The notes under the pieces were generated by a model, which worked only from the letters and a program-made list of their open reading frames with translations, did not search any database and was not told where the DNA came from. This document shows positions 1 through 6,417 of a stretch of 9,767 nt of DNA, in pieces. How positions within the stretch are numbered: position 1 is the first letter of the stretch; every line of letters starts with the position of its first letter. The position numbers were made by a program, and so were the translations under genes. Origin of the DNA: Armatimonadota bacterium (GTDB lineage Bacteria > Armatimonadota > Fimbriimonadia > Fimbriimonadales > Fimbriimonadaceae); the NCBI GenBank assembly GCA_023423495.1, contig JAFAFM010000125.1:1-9767 (forward strand), given 5' to 3'.

Positions 1-42
1 AAACCGTTGTTTAGAACCTTGGGAACCCGAAGGCTGTCCTAA
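1..42 (+). CDS. 3' end of a PrcB-like gene, paralogue of the next gene (partial)
   Basis: Reading from base 1 gives 13 codons, KPLFRTLGTRRLS, then TAA at 40-42. The first eight residues align with KPLYRSLG near the end of the following gene (codons at 521-544): six of eight are identical and the two changes are conservative (F/Y, T/S). The first ten bases are identical to 521-530. This frame is therefore most likely the tail of a tandem paralogue of the downstream PrcB-like gene. Only 4 bp separate its stop from the next ATG, so the two are probably cotranscribed. The function of the missing part is inferred only from this short match. Confidence 0.55.
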   Translation, partial: KPLFRTLGTRRLS

Positions 43-46
43 CCCT

Positions 47-565
47 ATGTTTACTCTTAAAACCGCAGTCGCTTCGATCCTGGCCATGATTGCTCAGCAG
101 TCGGCGGATCAGAAGGATTTTCAGTTAAAAGGTGAACTGAGTGGCATCGACAGTGCGATCGAGCGTCCGGCATTTGTTACCGCAACCACGCAGGCGGAGT
201 TCAATGAGATTTGGCGTACCCACAAGGAGATCTTCGGGGACCCTCAAAAATTGGCCGGAGTGACCAATGAGGAAGGACAAGTGCCCAAGATCGATTTCAA
301 GAAGCACATGGTCTTCGCCTACTTCGCAGGGCAGACCCAGGGAGTTGCGGGTTTTCGGGTTTCTGGGGTCGATGCAAAAGGAAAGATCATCAAGGTCAAA
401 ATTGCCCCAGTCCCCTTGCAAACCCAAGCCCAAATTGCGGCCAATGCATTTGGAATGTGGGAATTCCCCAAGCCGAAGAAGCCTGTGGAATTTGAACTTC
501 TCGTGGGTGTGCAAAACGGCAAACCGTTGTACCGTAGCCTTGGCTTGTTTGAGCCCACAAAATAG
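47..565 (+). CDS. exported PrcB-like small protein
   Basis: A 172-residue protein with an N-terminal hydrophobic stretch (about residues 3-16) ending near AQQSA, which looks like a Sec signal peptide; I see no lipobox cysteine. The mature part starts with a segment containing an aromatic-rich helix (FNEIWRTHKEIFG, residues 52-64). It continues into a core with the pattern VDF-like (IDFKKHMVFAYFAG, about 82-95), then GFRVSGV and a strand-rich tail ending VEFELLV. This layout resembles the PrcB_C-type domain of protease-complex accessory proteins. The family call is from pattern recognition and moderate at best, and I would not infer a protease partner from it. The start follows 4 bp after the stop of an apparent paralogue; a weak GAAGG lies 13 nt upstream. 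Its stop is 2 bp from the convergent phosphorylase stop, leaving no room for a dedicated terminator. Confidence 0.7.
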   Translation: MFTLKTAVASILAMIAQQSADQKDFQLKGELSGIDSAIERPAFVTATTQAEFNEIWRTHKEIFGDPQKLAGVTNEEGQVPKIDFKKHMVFAYFAGQTQGVAGFRVSGVDAKGKIIKVKIAPVPLQTQAQIAANAFGMWEFPKPKKPVEFELLVGVQNGKPLYRSLGLFEPTK

Positions 566-567
566 CT

Positions 568-1872
568 TTATCCAAGGATGAGCGGCGGATATGGGACGGC
601 CGTATCCGCGTACGTGATTGCTCCAGGGAGGGTTTTTACTGCGGCTTCAGCTTCCACCTCATTCCTGGCGTGAACTCGGCAGATAAGTTGTCCGGGTTGG
701 ACTTTGGAACCCGCCATCACGTGCAATTCGACGCCCACGGCGGGGTCGATCGTATCGGCCTTCTCCCGTCGTCCGCCGCCCAGATCAATCACAACCGTCC
801 CCACCACCACGGCCGGAACTTCTTTAACCCAGGCTGGGTGGCCCTTATAGAGAATTTCCCGAGTGACGGGGGCCGTCGGAAGGGAATTGTCCTCCCAGAC
901 AGGAGTGCCTCCTTGGGCGGCAATCCACTGCTTAAACTTGCTGAACGCCTGGCCCGACTCTAGAACCTGTTCTGCCTTCTCTTTGCCCTCCGCCATTGAG
1001 GCTGTCTGTCCGCAGGTCACCAAAGTTTCAGCACAGTAATACAGGCACAGATCTCGGAAGCGGTTGGCGGGCTCAGACAGCGCGGATTTAGACAATACTT
1101 CGATCGCTTCTTTCACTTCGAGGGCATTGCCGACCATCGAGCCAAGCGGCTGACTCATGTCCGAAATAGAAGCCGTGACCGACAAACCAAGACGCTTTCC
1201 CGTAGAAATGAGCAGCTTGGCAAGCTCGGCCGCTGACTCGGGAGTCTGCATAAATGCTCCAGAGCCGCACTTCACATCGAGCACAATCGTGTCGGCTCCG
1301 CCGGCAATCTTCTTGCTCAGAATGCTGCTGACGATCAGCGGCATGGAATCTACGGTAGCGGTAACGTCTCTCAGCGCATAAAGCGCTTTATCCGCTGGAG
1401 CGAGATTGGGCGACTGCCCCGTTAGGGCGAGTCCGATTTCGGCAGCTTGCCGCTTCATTTCTTGGGGGGTGAGATCTAGCCTCATTCCCGGGATCGACCC
1501 CAGCTTGTCGATGGTGCCGCCAGTGACGCCGAGACCCCGGCCGCTCATCTTCACGACGGTAAGTCCGCAGGCAGCCAACATCGGAAGCAGAACCAGGGTT
1601 GTTTTGTCTCCAACACCCCCGGTGCTGTGTTTGTCGACCCATGGTTTGGGCAATCCGGACAAGTCGATTCGCGATCCACTTTCGGCCATGGCTTTGGTGA
1701 GGTCCGAAGTTTCTTGGTCGCTCAATGGCTTCAGGTATGCAGCCATCAACCAGGCGCTAAGCTGGTAGTCCGGAATGGTCCCTTCCGCCGCGCCCATGGC
1801 GATTGCATGAAGTTCCTCGAACGTGTGTATCTCACCGTCGCGCTTGCGACGAATGATGTCGGCGAAATTCAT
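568..1872 (-). CDS. deoA: pyrimidine-nucleoside (thymidine) phosphorylase
   Basis: 434 residues, the normal length for the thymidine/pyrimidine-nucleoside phosphorylase family. It catalyses reversible phosphorolysis of thymidine/uridine-type nucleosides to base and (deoxy)ribose-1-phosphate in cytoplasmic salvage. The phosphate-binding loop KHSTGGVGDK is at 81-90. The family signature SGRGLGVTGGTIDKL starts at S110. Substrate-contact residues known for Bacillus-type enzymes fall at the same numbers: K81, H82, S83, S110, T120, R168, S183 and K187 (SSILSKK). The C-terminal PYNP_C domain includes DLGGGRREKADTIDPAVG at 363-380. The closest type seems to be the broad-specificity Pdp form, so pdp is an equally fair name. 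The ATG overlaps the upstream rnhC stop (ATGA), with AAAGG about 7 nt before it, which suggests translational coupling. Confidence 0.95.
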   Translation of the reverse strand: MNFADIIRRKRDGEIHTFEELHAIAMGAAEGTIPDYQLSAWLMAAYLKPLSDQETSDLTKAMAESGSRIDLSGLPKPWVDKHSTGGVGDKTTLVLLPMLAACGLTVVKMSGRGLGVTGGTIDKLGSIPGMRLDLTPQEMKRQAAEIGLALTGQSPNLAPADKALYALRDVTATVDSMPLIVSSILSKKIAGGADTIVLDVKCGSGAFMQTPESAAELAKLLISTGKRLGLSVTASISDMSQPLGSMVGNALEVKEAIEVLSKSALSEPANRFRDLCLYYCAETLVTCGQTASMAEGKEKAEQVLESGQAFSKFKQWIAAQGGTPVWEDNSLPTAPVTREILYKGHPAWVKEVPAVVVGTVVIDLGGGRREKADTIDPAVGVELHVMAGSKVQPGQLICRVHARNEVEAEAAVKTLPGAITYADTAVPYPPLILG

Positions 1873-2567
1873 CGCGGTGCCTTTGCTCGTTCCAACACCT
1901 GGCCAGAAGTCTTGAAGTGCATTTTGGCAACTTGAGAAAGCTTGTCGGTCCCGTGCAAGTGCACGAATCGGACCGCCGGGTCGATGACGGCCGAAGCCCC
2001 CTTTGGCAAACTGATCCCAAACTCTTCGCCAAGTCGCTTGAGCCTGCGCAAGAACTCAGCTCGAGCGAGGATCGACGCTGCCGCCACCGCGATATCTTGC
2101 TCAGCCCGAACCGCCGAGACAAACTCGAGTGAGCGGCCCTTCTCAAAAAGAGCCCGTTTAACGGCCAAGCCACCTTTGGCGAATTCGTCGGAAATCACTT
2201 TTGTGGCCGGGCATTGGTCCAATACATTTTCGATCGCACGGGCATGGCCCCAGGCTAGGAGCGAATTCAAGTTCTTGAACGTGGCATAAAGCTCGTTATA
2301 TTTGGCGGGACCGATCGCAACAATGGCGTGAGGGCAAACGGCCTTTATTTTCAGGGAAAGCTTCTCGGAGACTGGATCTGTAAGTTTCTTGGAGTCCTTG
2401 ACGCCTTCCAACTCGGCCAAATGTTCCGGCCCAACGTAGCACGCGGCGATGACCAGTGGTCCAAAAAAATCGCCCTTGCCGCTCTCGTCCACCCCAATAT
2501 GGCCCGTCTCCATCTGCCTCGAAAGGTACCACCTGGCAGCGAAACTGGATAAGGGATAGTTACACAT
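1869..2567 (-). CDS. rnhC: ribonuclease HIII
   Basis: Cleaves the RNA strand of RNA-DNA hybrids in the cytoplasm (R-loops, primers). The type 2 RNase H start motif GVDESGKGDFFGPLVIA (25-41) matches the HIII subgroup (DESGKGDxFGP) better than RNase HII (DEAGRGPLAGP). Other landmarks are VKDSKKL (56-62), LLAWGHARAIE (103-113), ISDEFA (125-130), the helix AEQDIAVAAASILARAEFL (155-173) and AKMHFKTS near the end. Likely metal ligands are D27, E28, D127 and D158. The protein has 232 residues, whereas well-studied HIII proteins are about 300 because of an N-terminal TBP-like substrate-binding domain that is absent here. The start at 2567 has AGGAA 8 nt upstream; an ATG at 2513 (METGHIGVDES) is a possible alternative with GAGG only 3 nt away. 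First gene of an operon with the phosphorylase. Confidence 0.92.
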   Translation of the reverse strand: MCNYPLSSFAARWYLSRQMETGHIGVDESGKGDFFGPLVIAACYVGPEHLAELEGVKDSKKLTDPVSEKLSLKIKAVCPHAIVAIGPAKYNELYATFKNLNSLLAWGHARAIENVLDQCPATKVISDEFAKGGLAVKRALFEKGRSLEFVSAVRAEQDIAVAAASILARAEFLRRLKRLGEEFGISLPKGASAVIDPAVRFVHLHGTDKLSQVAKMHFKTSGQVLERAKAPR

Positions 2568-2628
2568 TCTTTGCGTTCCTGGTGCAATATTCCCGGACCG
2601 TACGTCGCCTGAGGGCGGTCTACCGTCT

Positions 2629-2634
2629 TATTAT
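2629..2634 (+). promoter_or_regulatory. candidate -10 box for the small membrane protein gene
   Basis: TATTAT lies 4 nt before the ATG at 2639, in the 71-bp gap between divergent genes. There is no Shine-Dalgarno before that ATG and no clear -35 at 17 bp. If the box is used, the transcript would begin at or just inside the start codon, i.e. a leaderless message. Weak evidence. Confidence 0.25.
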
Positions 2635-2638
2635 TTGC

Positions 2639-3079
2639 ATGCCGCAAGAGCCGGAGAATCTCAAGGCGGAGTTGAAGCAGATTGGGCGACTGCAATACCA
2701 CCGCTTGCGCAGGGTAGCTGCGATGCTTCACTACTATCGAATCGATACAATGACAATTATTGATCGGCTCGTTGAGCGTGGATGCAGCCGCGAATTGGCC
2801 GAATGGATCGTCGAGACCGCGGGAGCGGATACGGATTTAGCGAAGAAGATCGAAGATGCCGAAACTCCGGAACCGATGTTTCAAGTCTTGCTGAAGGGCC
2901 TAAATGGACTCGTCACCATTGTCATCGTGTTCTTGGTCACACGCTACATTCAGATGGCGGATAGCTTGGGCCTATTGTTTGTCTTTGCGCCGATTCTTCT
3001 CATCGCTTCGCTAGTTGGATCGCTAATGACAGCGCGGGCGGTGGTGGAACTCAAGCGGCGCTGGTCGGGCAAGGAGTAA
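2639..3079 (+). CDS. two-helix membrane protein of unknown function
   Basis: 146 residues; I do not recognise the family. The N-terminal half is soluble, helical and charged (about 5-75), with the segment IIDRLVERGCSRELAEWIVETA (40-61) looking like a small helical-hairpin module. Two hydrophobic segments follow, about 88-106 and 110-132, separated by a short YIQMADS turn. The tail is basic (VELKRRWSGKE). This suggests an inner-membrane hairpin with both ends on the same, probably cytoplasmic, side. The ATG at 2639 is chosen because upstream in-frame codons run antisense through rnhC and do not look protein-like. No Shine-Dalgarno is seen. It diverges from rnhC and ends at a strong terminator, so it is probably a monocistronic gene. 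Confidence 0.75.
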   Translation: MPQEPENLKAELKQIGRLQYHRLRRVAAMLHYYRIDTMTIIDRLVERGCSRELAEWIVETAGADTDLAKKIEDAETPEPMFQVLLKGLNGLVTIVIVFLVTRYIQMADSLGLLFVFAPILLIASLVGSLMTARAVVELKRRWSGKE

Positions 3080-3085
3080 AAACTC

Positions 3086-3112
3086 GGGCCAGGCGATTCG
3101 CCTGGCCCTTTT
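3086..3112. terminator. bidirectional rho-independent terminator
   Basis: A perfect 10-bp GC-rich stem (3086-3095 with 3099-3108) with a 3-nt loop is followed by TTTT on the plus strand. On the minus strand the same stem is followed by GAG and TTTTT (A run at 3078-3082). It sits between convergent stops at 3079 and 3120 and should terminate both genes. Confidence 0.93.
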
Positions 3113-3119
3113 CGATCCA

Positions 3120-6100
3120 CTAGCCGCCGATTCGGCCATCTTTCCCGACCTTTGGAATGTCGGTTCGTGGCTTCTTCGGCTTGTAGTTCTTCAACTGCTC
3201 CATGAGCACTTCCACGGCCTTCTCGAGTTGTGGGTCGCGCCCTTGAGCAATGAGATCCGGTCTTGCATCCACCTCGATATCGGGCGCCACGCCGGTGTTC
3301 TCGGCGATGATTTCCAGAGTATCGCGGTTGTAGATGCTGAACTCCGGCGCGGTGACGCTTCCCCCATCGACGAGCGGCGCTCCTCCGGAGATGCCAACGA
3401 GCCCACCCCAGGTTCGGGTGCCAATCAGCTTGCCTACGCCCTGAGTCTTGAACATCCACGGGAAGAAGTCTCCACCCGATCCCGCGTAGCCATTGATGAG
3501 CATCACCTTTGGACCTTCGATGGCGACGGCATCAAACGCATCCTCCTTCGCATTTCGAATTTGAATGCCTGCCTTGATTTGGCGGGCCAACGTGTCAACG
3601 AACCACGGTTGGATGTAGCCGCCGCCGTTCCAACGCTCATCCACGATGAGCGCGTCCTTGTCCGTTTGACTCCAATAACCGCGGGTGAACTCGACCGCTC
3701 CCTCAAATGCCGTGTTGGGAACGTGCATATAGCCAATTCGGCCGTTGCTCATCTTTGCGACCCACTTACGGTTGGACTCGACGAACTCGTAATAGCGAAC
3801 TTGACCCTCATTACCGATTGGGCGCACACGAACCTTGCGAGCCCCGCTCAAAGATGGGCTGCTATTCACGGTGAGGATCACCGTCTTGCCTACTTTGTCC
3901 ACGAGCAGCGAGTTCGGATTGGTGTTTTTGTCCACCGTGTTGCCGTCGATCTGGAGCAGGTAATCGCCATCACGGACATCTACCCCAGGCTCGCCGAGCG
4001 GGCCCCGTCGAGATTCGTCGAAGTTGGCCCCTCGATAAATCTTCTTGAAACGGACGTTATTGCCAACGACTTCGTAGTCAGCTCCAAGCTGACCGACCGG
4101 AATAGACGTTCCGGTATTGCCAAAGTCTCCGCCCTGAACGTAAGAGTGGCCCGTGCCAAGCTCACCCAAAAGCAAACCCAAAACATAGTTCAGGTCGGCT
4201 CGAGTTGCAACGTGAGGCAAGTACTCCTCGTACCGCTTGCCAATGGACACCCAATTCAAACTCAGCATATTGGGATCGTAGAAATGGTTCTTCTCCCACC
4301 GCCAGGCTTCCCAGAAGATCTGTCGCCATTCTTGTCGAGGATCTACAATGGTGCTGACGCCGCTCGTATCGACACGTCCGCCCCCAACCTGTTGATTAGC
4401 TTGGAGCGGGACGATCCCGAGGGTTCCCTGAGTCAGATAAGCAAGTTTGCTTCGGCTAGCATTCAACGACAGTGATCCCGTAATGCCAGCAAGGATGGTC
4501 TGCGGTTCTTTGGAACCTAAATCCAGCTTCTTAAGAGCTCCGCCTTCCAGGTAGAGCAGGCCATTGTCCAAGCCGATGAGAGCCGGATAATTGCTATTTC
4601 CAAGGGGGAGAACGATCGCTCGCTCGGCCAAGCCATCGAAGTCGATCTTGACCGTCTTGTCGGGCTGGGCAGGTGGAGTTGTTTGTCCGGCCGGCTCCTC
4701 GTCACCCTTTGAGACCGCCCAGCTTGGAGTGTCCTTCGAAAGGGGGATCGCGTAGATTCTCTGAGCGTTCTGGACTTTCAAGCTGAACTCGTAGTCCCCA
4801 AAGCTTGGAGTGAAGGTTCGTCGCGACACGAAGTACAGCCATTTGCCGGCAGTGTCGAAGGTGACCGCAGTGTCATCGTAGTAGCCATCGGTGACCATCG
4901 TCAATTTGCCAGTCGCTACCTCATACAGGTTAATCTGGCCAAACCCGTTCTTGGCCTGATCGATGTAGGCAATCCACTTGGAATCTGGCGAAACGTCGAA
5001 AGACCCGCCTCCACCGAACTGACCGTAGCGAGATTTGAAGATTTGAGTGACCTTCTTGGTGGCCACGTCCAATATGTAAAGCTCATTGGTTTCCGTTGGG
5101 AAGACCAAAAACTTTCCATCTGGGCTCCACTCCAGACCGCTTGGCTTAAGGTCGACGTTGGTTAATTGGGCCGGTGTGCCGCCCATCTGTGGCTGTGTGT
5201 ACACCTCGAAACGCCCAGTTGCATCGCTGACATAGGCGATTGTCGTACCATCAGGAGACCATGCAGGGAATCGCTCTCGTGATTCCTGGCTACTGGTGAA
5301 GTTTCTCGTCTCGCCGGTTTTGGCCGGAAGGCTGAAAAGCTCTCCTCGTGCTTCGACTGCAATGCGGTTTCCGCTAGGCGAGAGGCTGATTGTCGAGATT
5401 TCGCTGGCTAACTTCCTCAGGTACGGTCGTGCCGTTACGTGGTCACTCCGCAACATCGGATTGAGCCGCGTGATTTTGCCGTCAGCTAGCTCATAGGTGT
5501 AGAGGTAGCCGTCTCGCTCGTAGACGATCTTCTTGCCATCTGTTTGCGGGAATTTGATGTCGGCGTCGTTGAACCGAGTGAGCTGTGTTTCCTTTTTGCT
5601 TCCGAGGTCGTACCGATAAAAGTTAAGGGTGCCGCTGTTCTTGTCGCTAATGTAGACAACGGAGTTGCCCGCGACCATCGGGAAGTAGCTTTGCTCGCGA
5701 GCGCTCGGCAATTCCCAGTACTTGTTCGAATCGAGATCGAAGAAGGAGATTCTGCCTTGGGTTCCACCGCGATAGCGTCGCCAGTTGAAGTTGTACGACC
5801 CCATTCGGTTGTAAACCAGGGTCTTCCCGTCAGGCAAGAACGCACCTTGGGTGATTTCCATGACCTTGGTGGATTCCGCCGGTCCGCCTTCAGGATTGAA
5901 AAGCCATAGCCGCTGTTGGTTTTGCAGGAAGTTGCCGCTCGTGGACGCGACCATCACCTTCCCATCCTTGGTCCAGCCGATAACATTGTCGTTATTGGGC
6001 TCGAAAGTCAAACGCTTCGGTTCACCACCCTCGATAGGCATGACGTAAGCGTCGGGGTTGCCCTCGTAACTACCCGTGAAGGCGATTGTTCTCCCGTCCG

Positions 6101-6308
6101 GCGAGATGCGCGCGTTCGACTCAAGACCGGGGTGAGAAGTGAGCCGACGGGCGTAGCCGCCGTCTGTTTTGGCGAGCCAGAGATCACTGCCGTACGTAAA
6201 GACGACGTTCTCTCCGTGAATACTGGGCCAGCGCATCAGTCTCATTTCGGACGGCGCGGCGGTTTGGCCGATCATGGCAAGGGCCAATGAAGCAGTGCTT
6301 AAAATCAA
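3120..6308 (-). CDS. exported tricorn-like S41 protease
   Basis: 1062 residues, close to the usual tricorn length. A short hydrophobic N-terminus (2-18) looks like a signal peptide, implying periplasmic or extracytoplasmic peptide degradation. Two beta-propeller regions follow, with PD40/TolB-type repeats (SPDG at 69, 351 and 395, plus variants near 158, 310 and 440). A Pro/Gln-rich linker lies around 536-553. The tricorn C1 segment starts near 655 (WRQIFWEAWRWEKNHFYDP), a PDZ domain spans roughly 735-830 (EPGVDVRDGDYLLQIDG at 773-789), and the S41 core runs about 850-1015. Catalytic candidates are H721 (GELGTGHSYV), nucleophile S944 (NGYAGSGGDFFPW) and E1003 (ENTGVAPDIEV). The residue before H721 is glycine, where archaeal tricorn has Ser745. 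The TTG start is supported by GGAGGA six nt upstream. Peptide substrates are unknown. Confidence 0.93.
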   Translation of the reverse strand: MILSTASLALAMIGQTAAPSEMRLMRWPSIHGENVVFTYGSDLWLAKTDGGYARRLTSHPGLESNARISPDGRTIAFTGSYEGNPDAYVMPIEGGEPKRLTFEPNNDNVIGWTKDGKVMVASTSGNFLQNQQRLWLFNPEGGPAESTKVMEITQGAFLPDGKTLVYNRMGSYNFNWRRYRGGTQGRISFFDLDSNKYWELPSAREQSYFPMVAGNSVVYISDKNSGTLNFYRYDLGSKKETQLTRFNDADIKFPQTDGKKIVYERDGYLYTYELADGKITRLNPMLRSDHVTARPYLRKLASEISTISLSPSGNRIAVEARGELFSLPAKTGETRNFTSSQESRERFPAWSPDGTTIAYVSDATGRFEVYTQPQMGGTPAQLTNVDLKPSGLEWSPDGKFLVFPTETNELYILDVATKKVTQIFKSRYGQFGGGGSFDVSPDSKWIAYIDQAKNGFGQINLYEVATGKLTMVTDGYYDDTAVTFDTAGKWLYFVSRRTFTPSFGDYEFSLKVQNAQRIYAIPLSKDTPSWAVSKGDEEPAGQTTPPAQPDKTVKIDFDGLAERAIVLPLGNSNYPALIGLDNGLLYLEGGALKKLDLGSKEPQTILAGITGSLSLNASRSKLAYLTQGTLGIVPLQANQQVGGGRVDTSGVSTIVDPRQEWRQIFWEAWRWEKNHFYDPNMLSLNWVSIGKRYEEYLPHVATRADLNYVLGLLLGELGTGHSYVQGGDFGNTGTSIPVGQLGADYEVVGNNVRFKKIYRGANFDESRRGPLGEPGVDVRDGDYLLQIDGNTVDKNTNPNSLLVDKVGKTVILTVNSSPSLSGARKVRVRPIGNEGQVRYYEFVESNRKWVAKMSNGRIGYMHVPNTAFEGAVEFTRGYWSQTDKDALIVDERWNGGGYIQPWFVDTLARQIKAGIQIRNAKEDAFDAVAIEGPKVMLINGYAGSGGDFFPWMFKTQGVGKLIGTRTWGGLVGISGGAPLVDGGSVTAPEFSIYNRDTLEIIAENTGVAPDIEVDARPDLIAQGRDPQLEKAVEVLMEQLKNYKPKKPRTDIPKVGKDGRIGG

Positions 6309-6314
6309 AGATTG

Positions 6315-6320
6315 TCCTCC
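6315..6320 (-). promoter_or_regulatory. Shine-Dalgarno deciding the TTG start of the protease gene
   Basis: On the minus strand GGAGGA lies 6 nt before TTG at 6308. It is the strongest ribosome binding site in the window. It favours the TTG start, which also gives a complete signal peptide, over the internal ATG at codon 12. Confidence 0.85.
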
Positions 6321-6362
6321 GTCGGATCGATTGGGCTAAGTATGTCCTGACAGGTCGCCCGG

Positions 6363-6382
6363 TTTGGGCCGGTGAGCCCAAA
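6363..6382. repeat. 7-bp inverted repeat in the 109-bp gap before the protease gene
   Basis: TTTGGGC (6363-6369) and GCCCAAA (6376-6382) form a perfect stem with a 6-nt loop, between the DUF2961 stop (6418) and the protease start (6308). No T run follows on the minus strand, so it is not a typical terminator for the DUF2961 gene. It could be an operator, an attenuating mRNA hairpin or chance. I see no convincing promoter in the rest of the gap. Confidence 0.4.
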
Positions 6383-6417
6383 GTTTCTCTACGGCAAACT
6401 ACGTTGGGGGAGTTTCG

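Noticed and set aside
2596..2620. GACCG/CGGTC and CGCC/GGCG inverted repeats between rnhC and the membrane protein gene
   Set aside because: Arms are only 4-5 bp, the two stems compete for the same bases, and such matches are expected by chance in GC-rich DNA.
2456..2638. 61-codon N-terminal extension of the small membrane protein
   Set aside because: The extension runs antisense through the rnhC start and reads as low-complexity basic sequence; the ATG at 2639 gives a coherent protein.
3228..4475. Long plus-strand open frame (415 codons) opposite the tricorn gene
   Set aside because: It is in exact codon register with the antisense strand, where stops need Leu TTA/CTA or Ser TCA codons, which are rare in this GC-rich gene. 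The translation has no recognisable domain, while the minus-strand protein has many.
6340..6353. CCTGACAGG-type palindrome upstream of the protease gene as an operator
   Set aside because: Four-bp arms with a 1-nt centre and no second copy nearby; likely chance.
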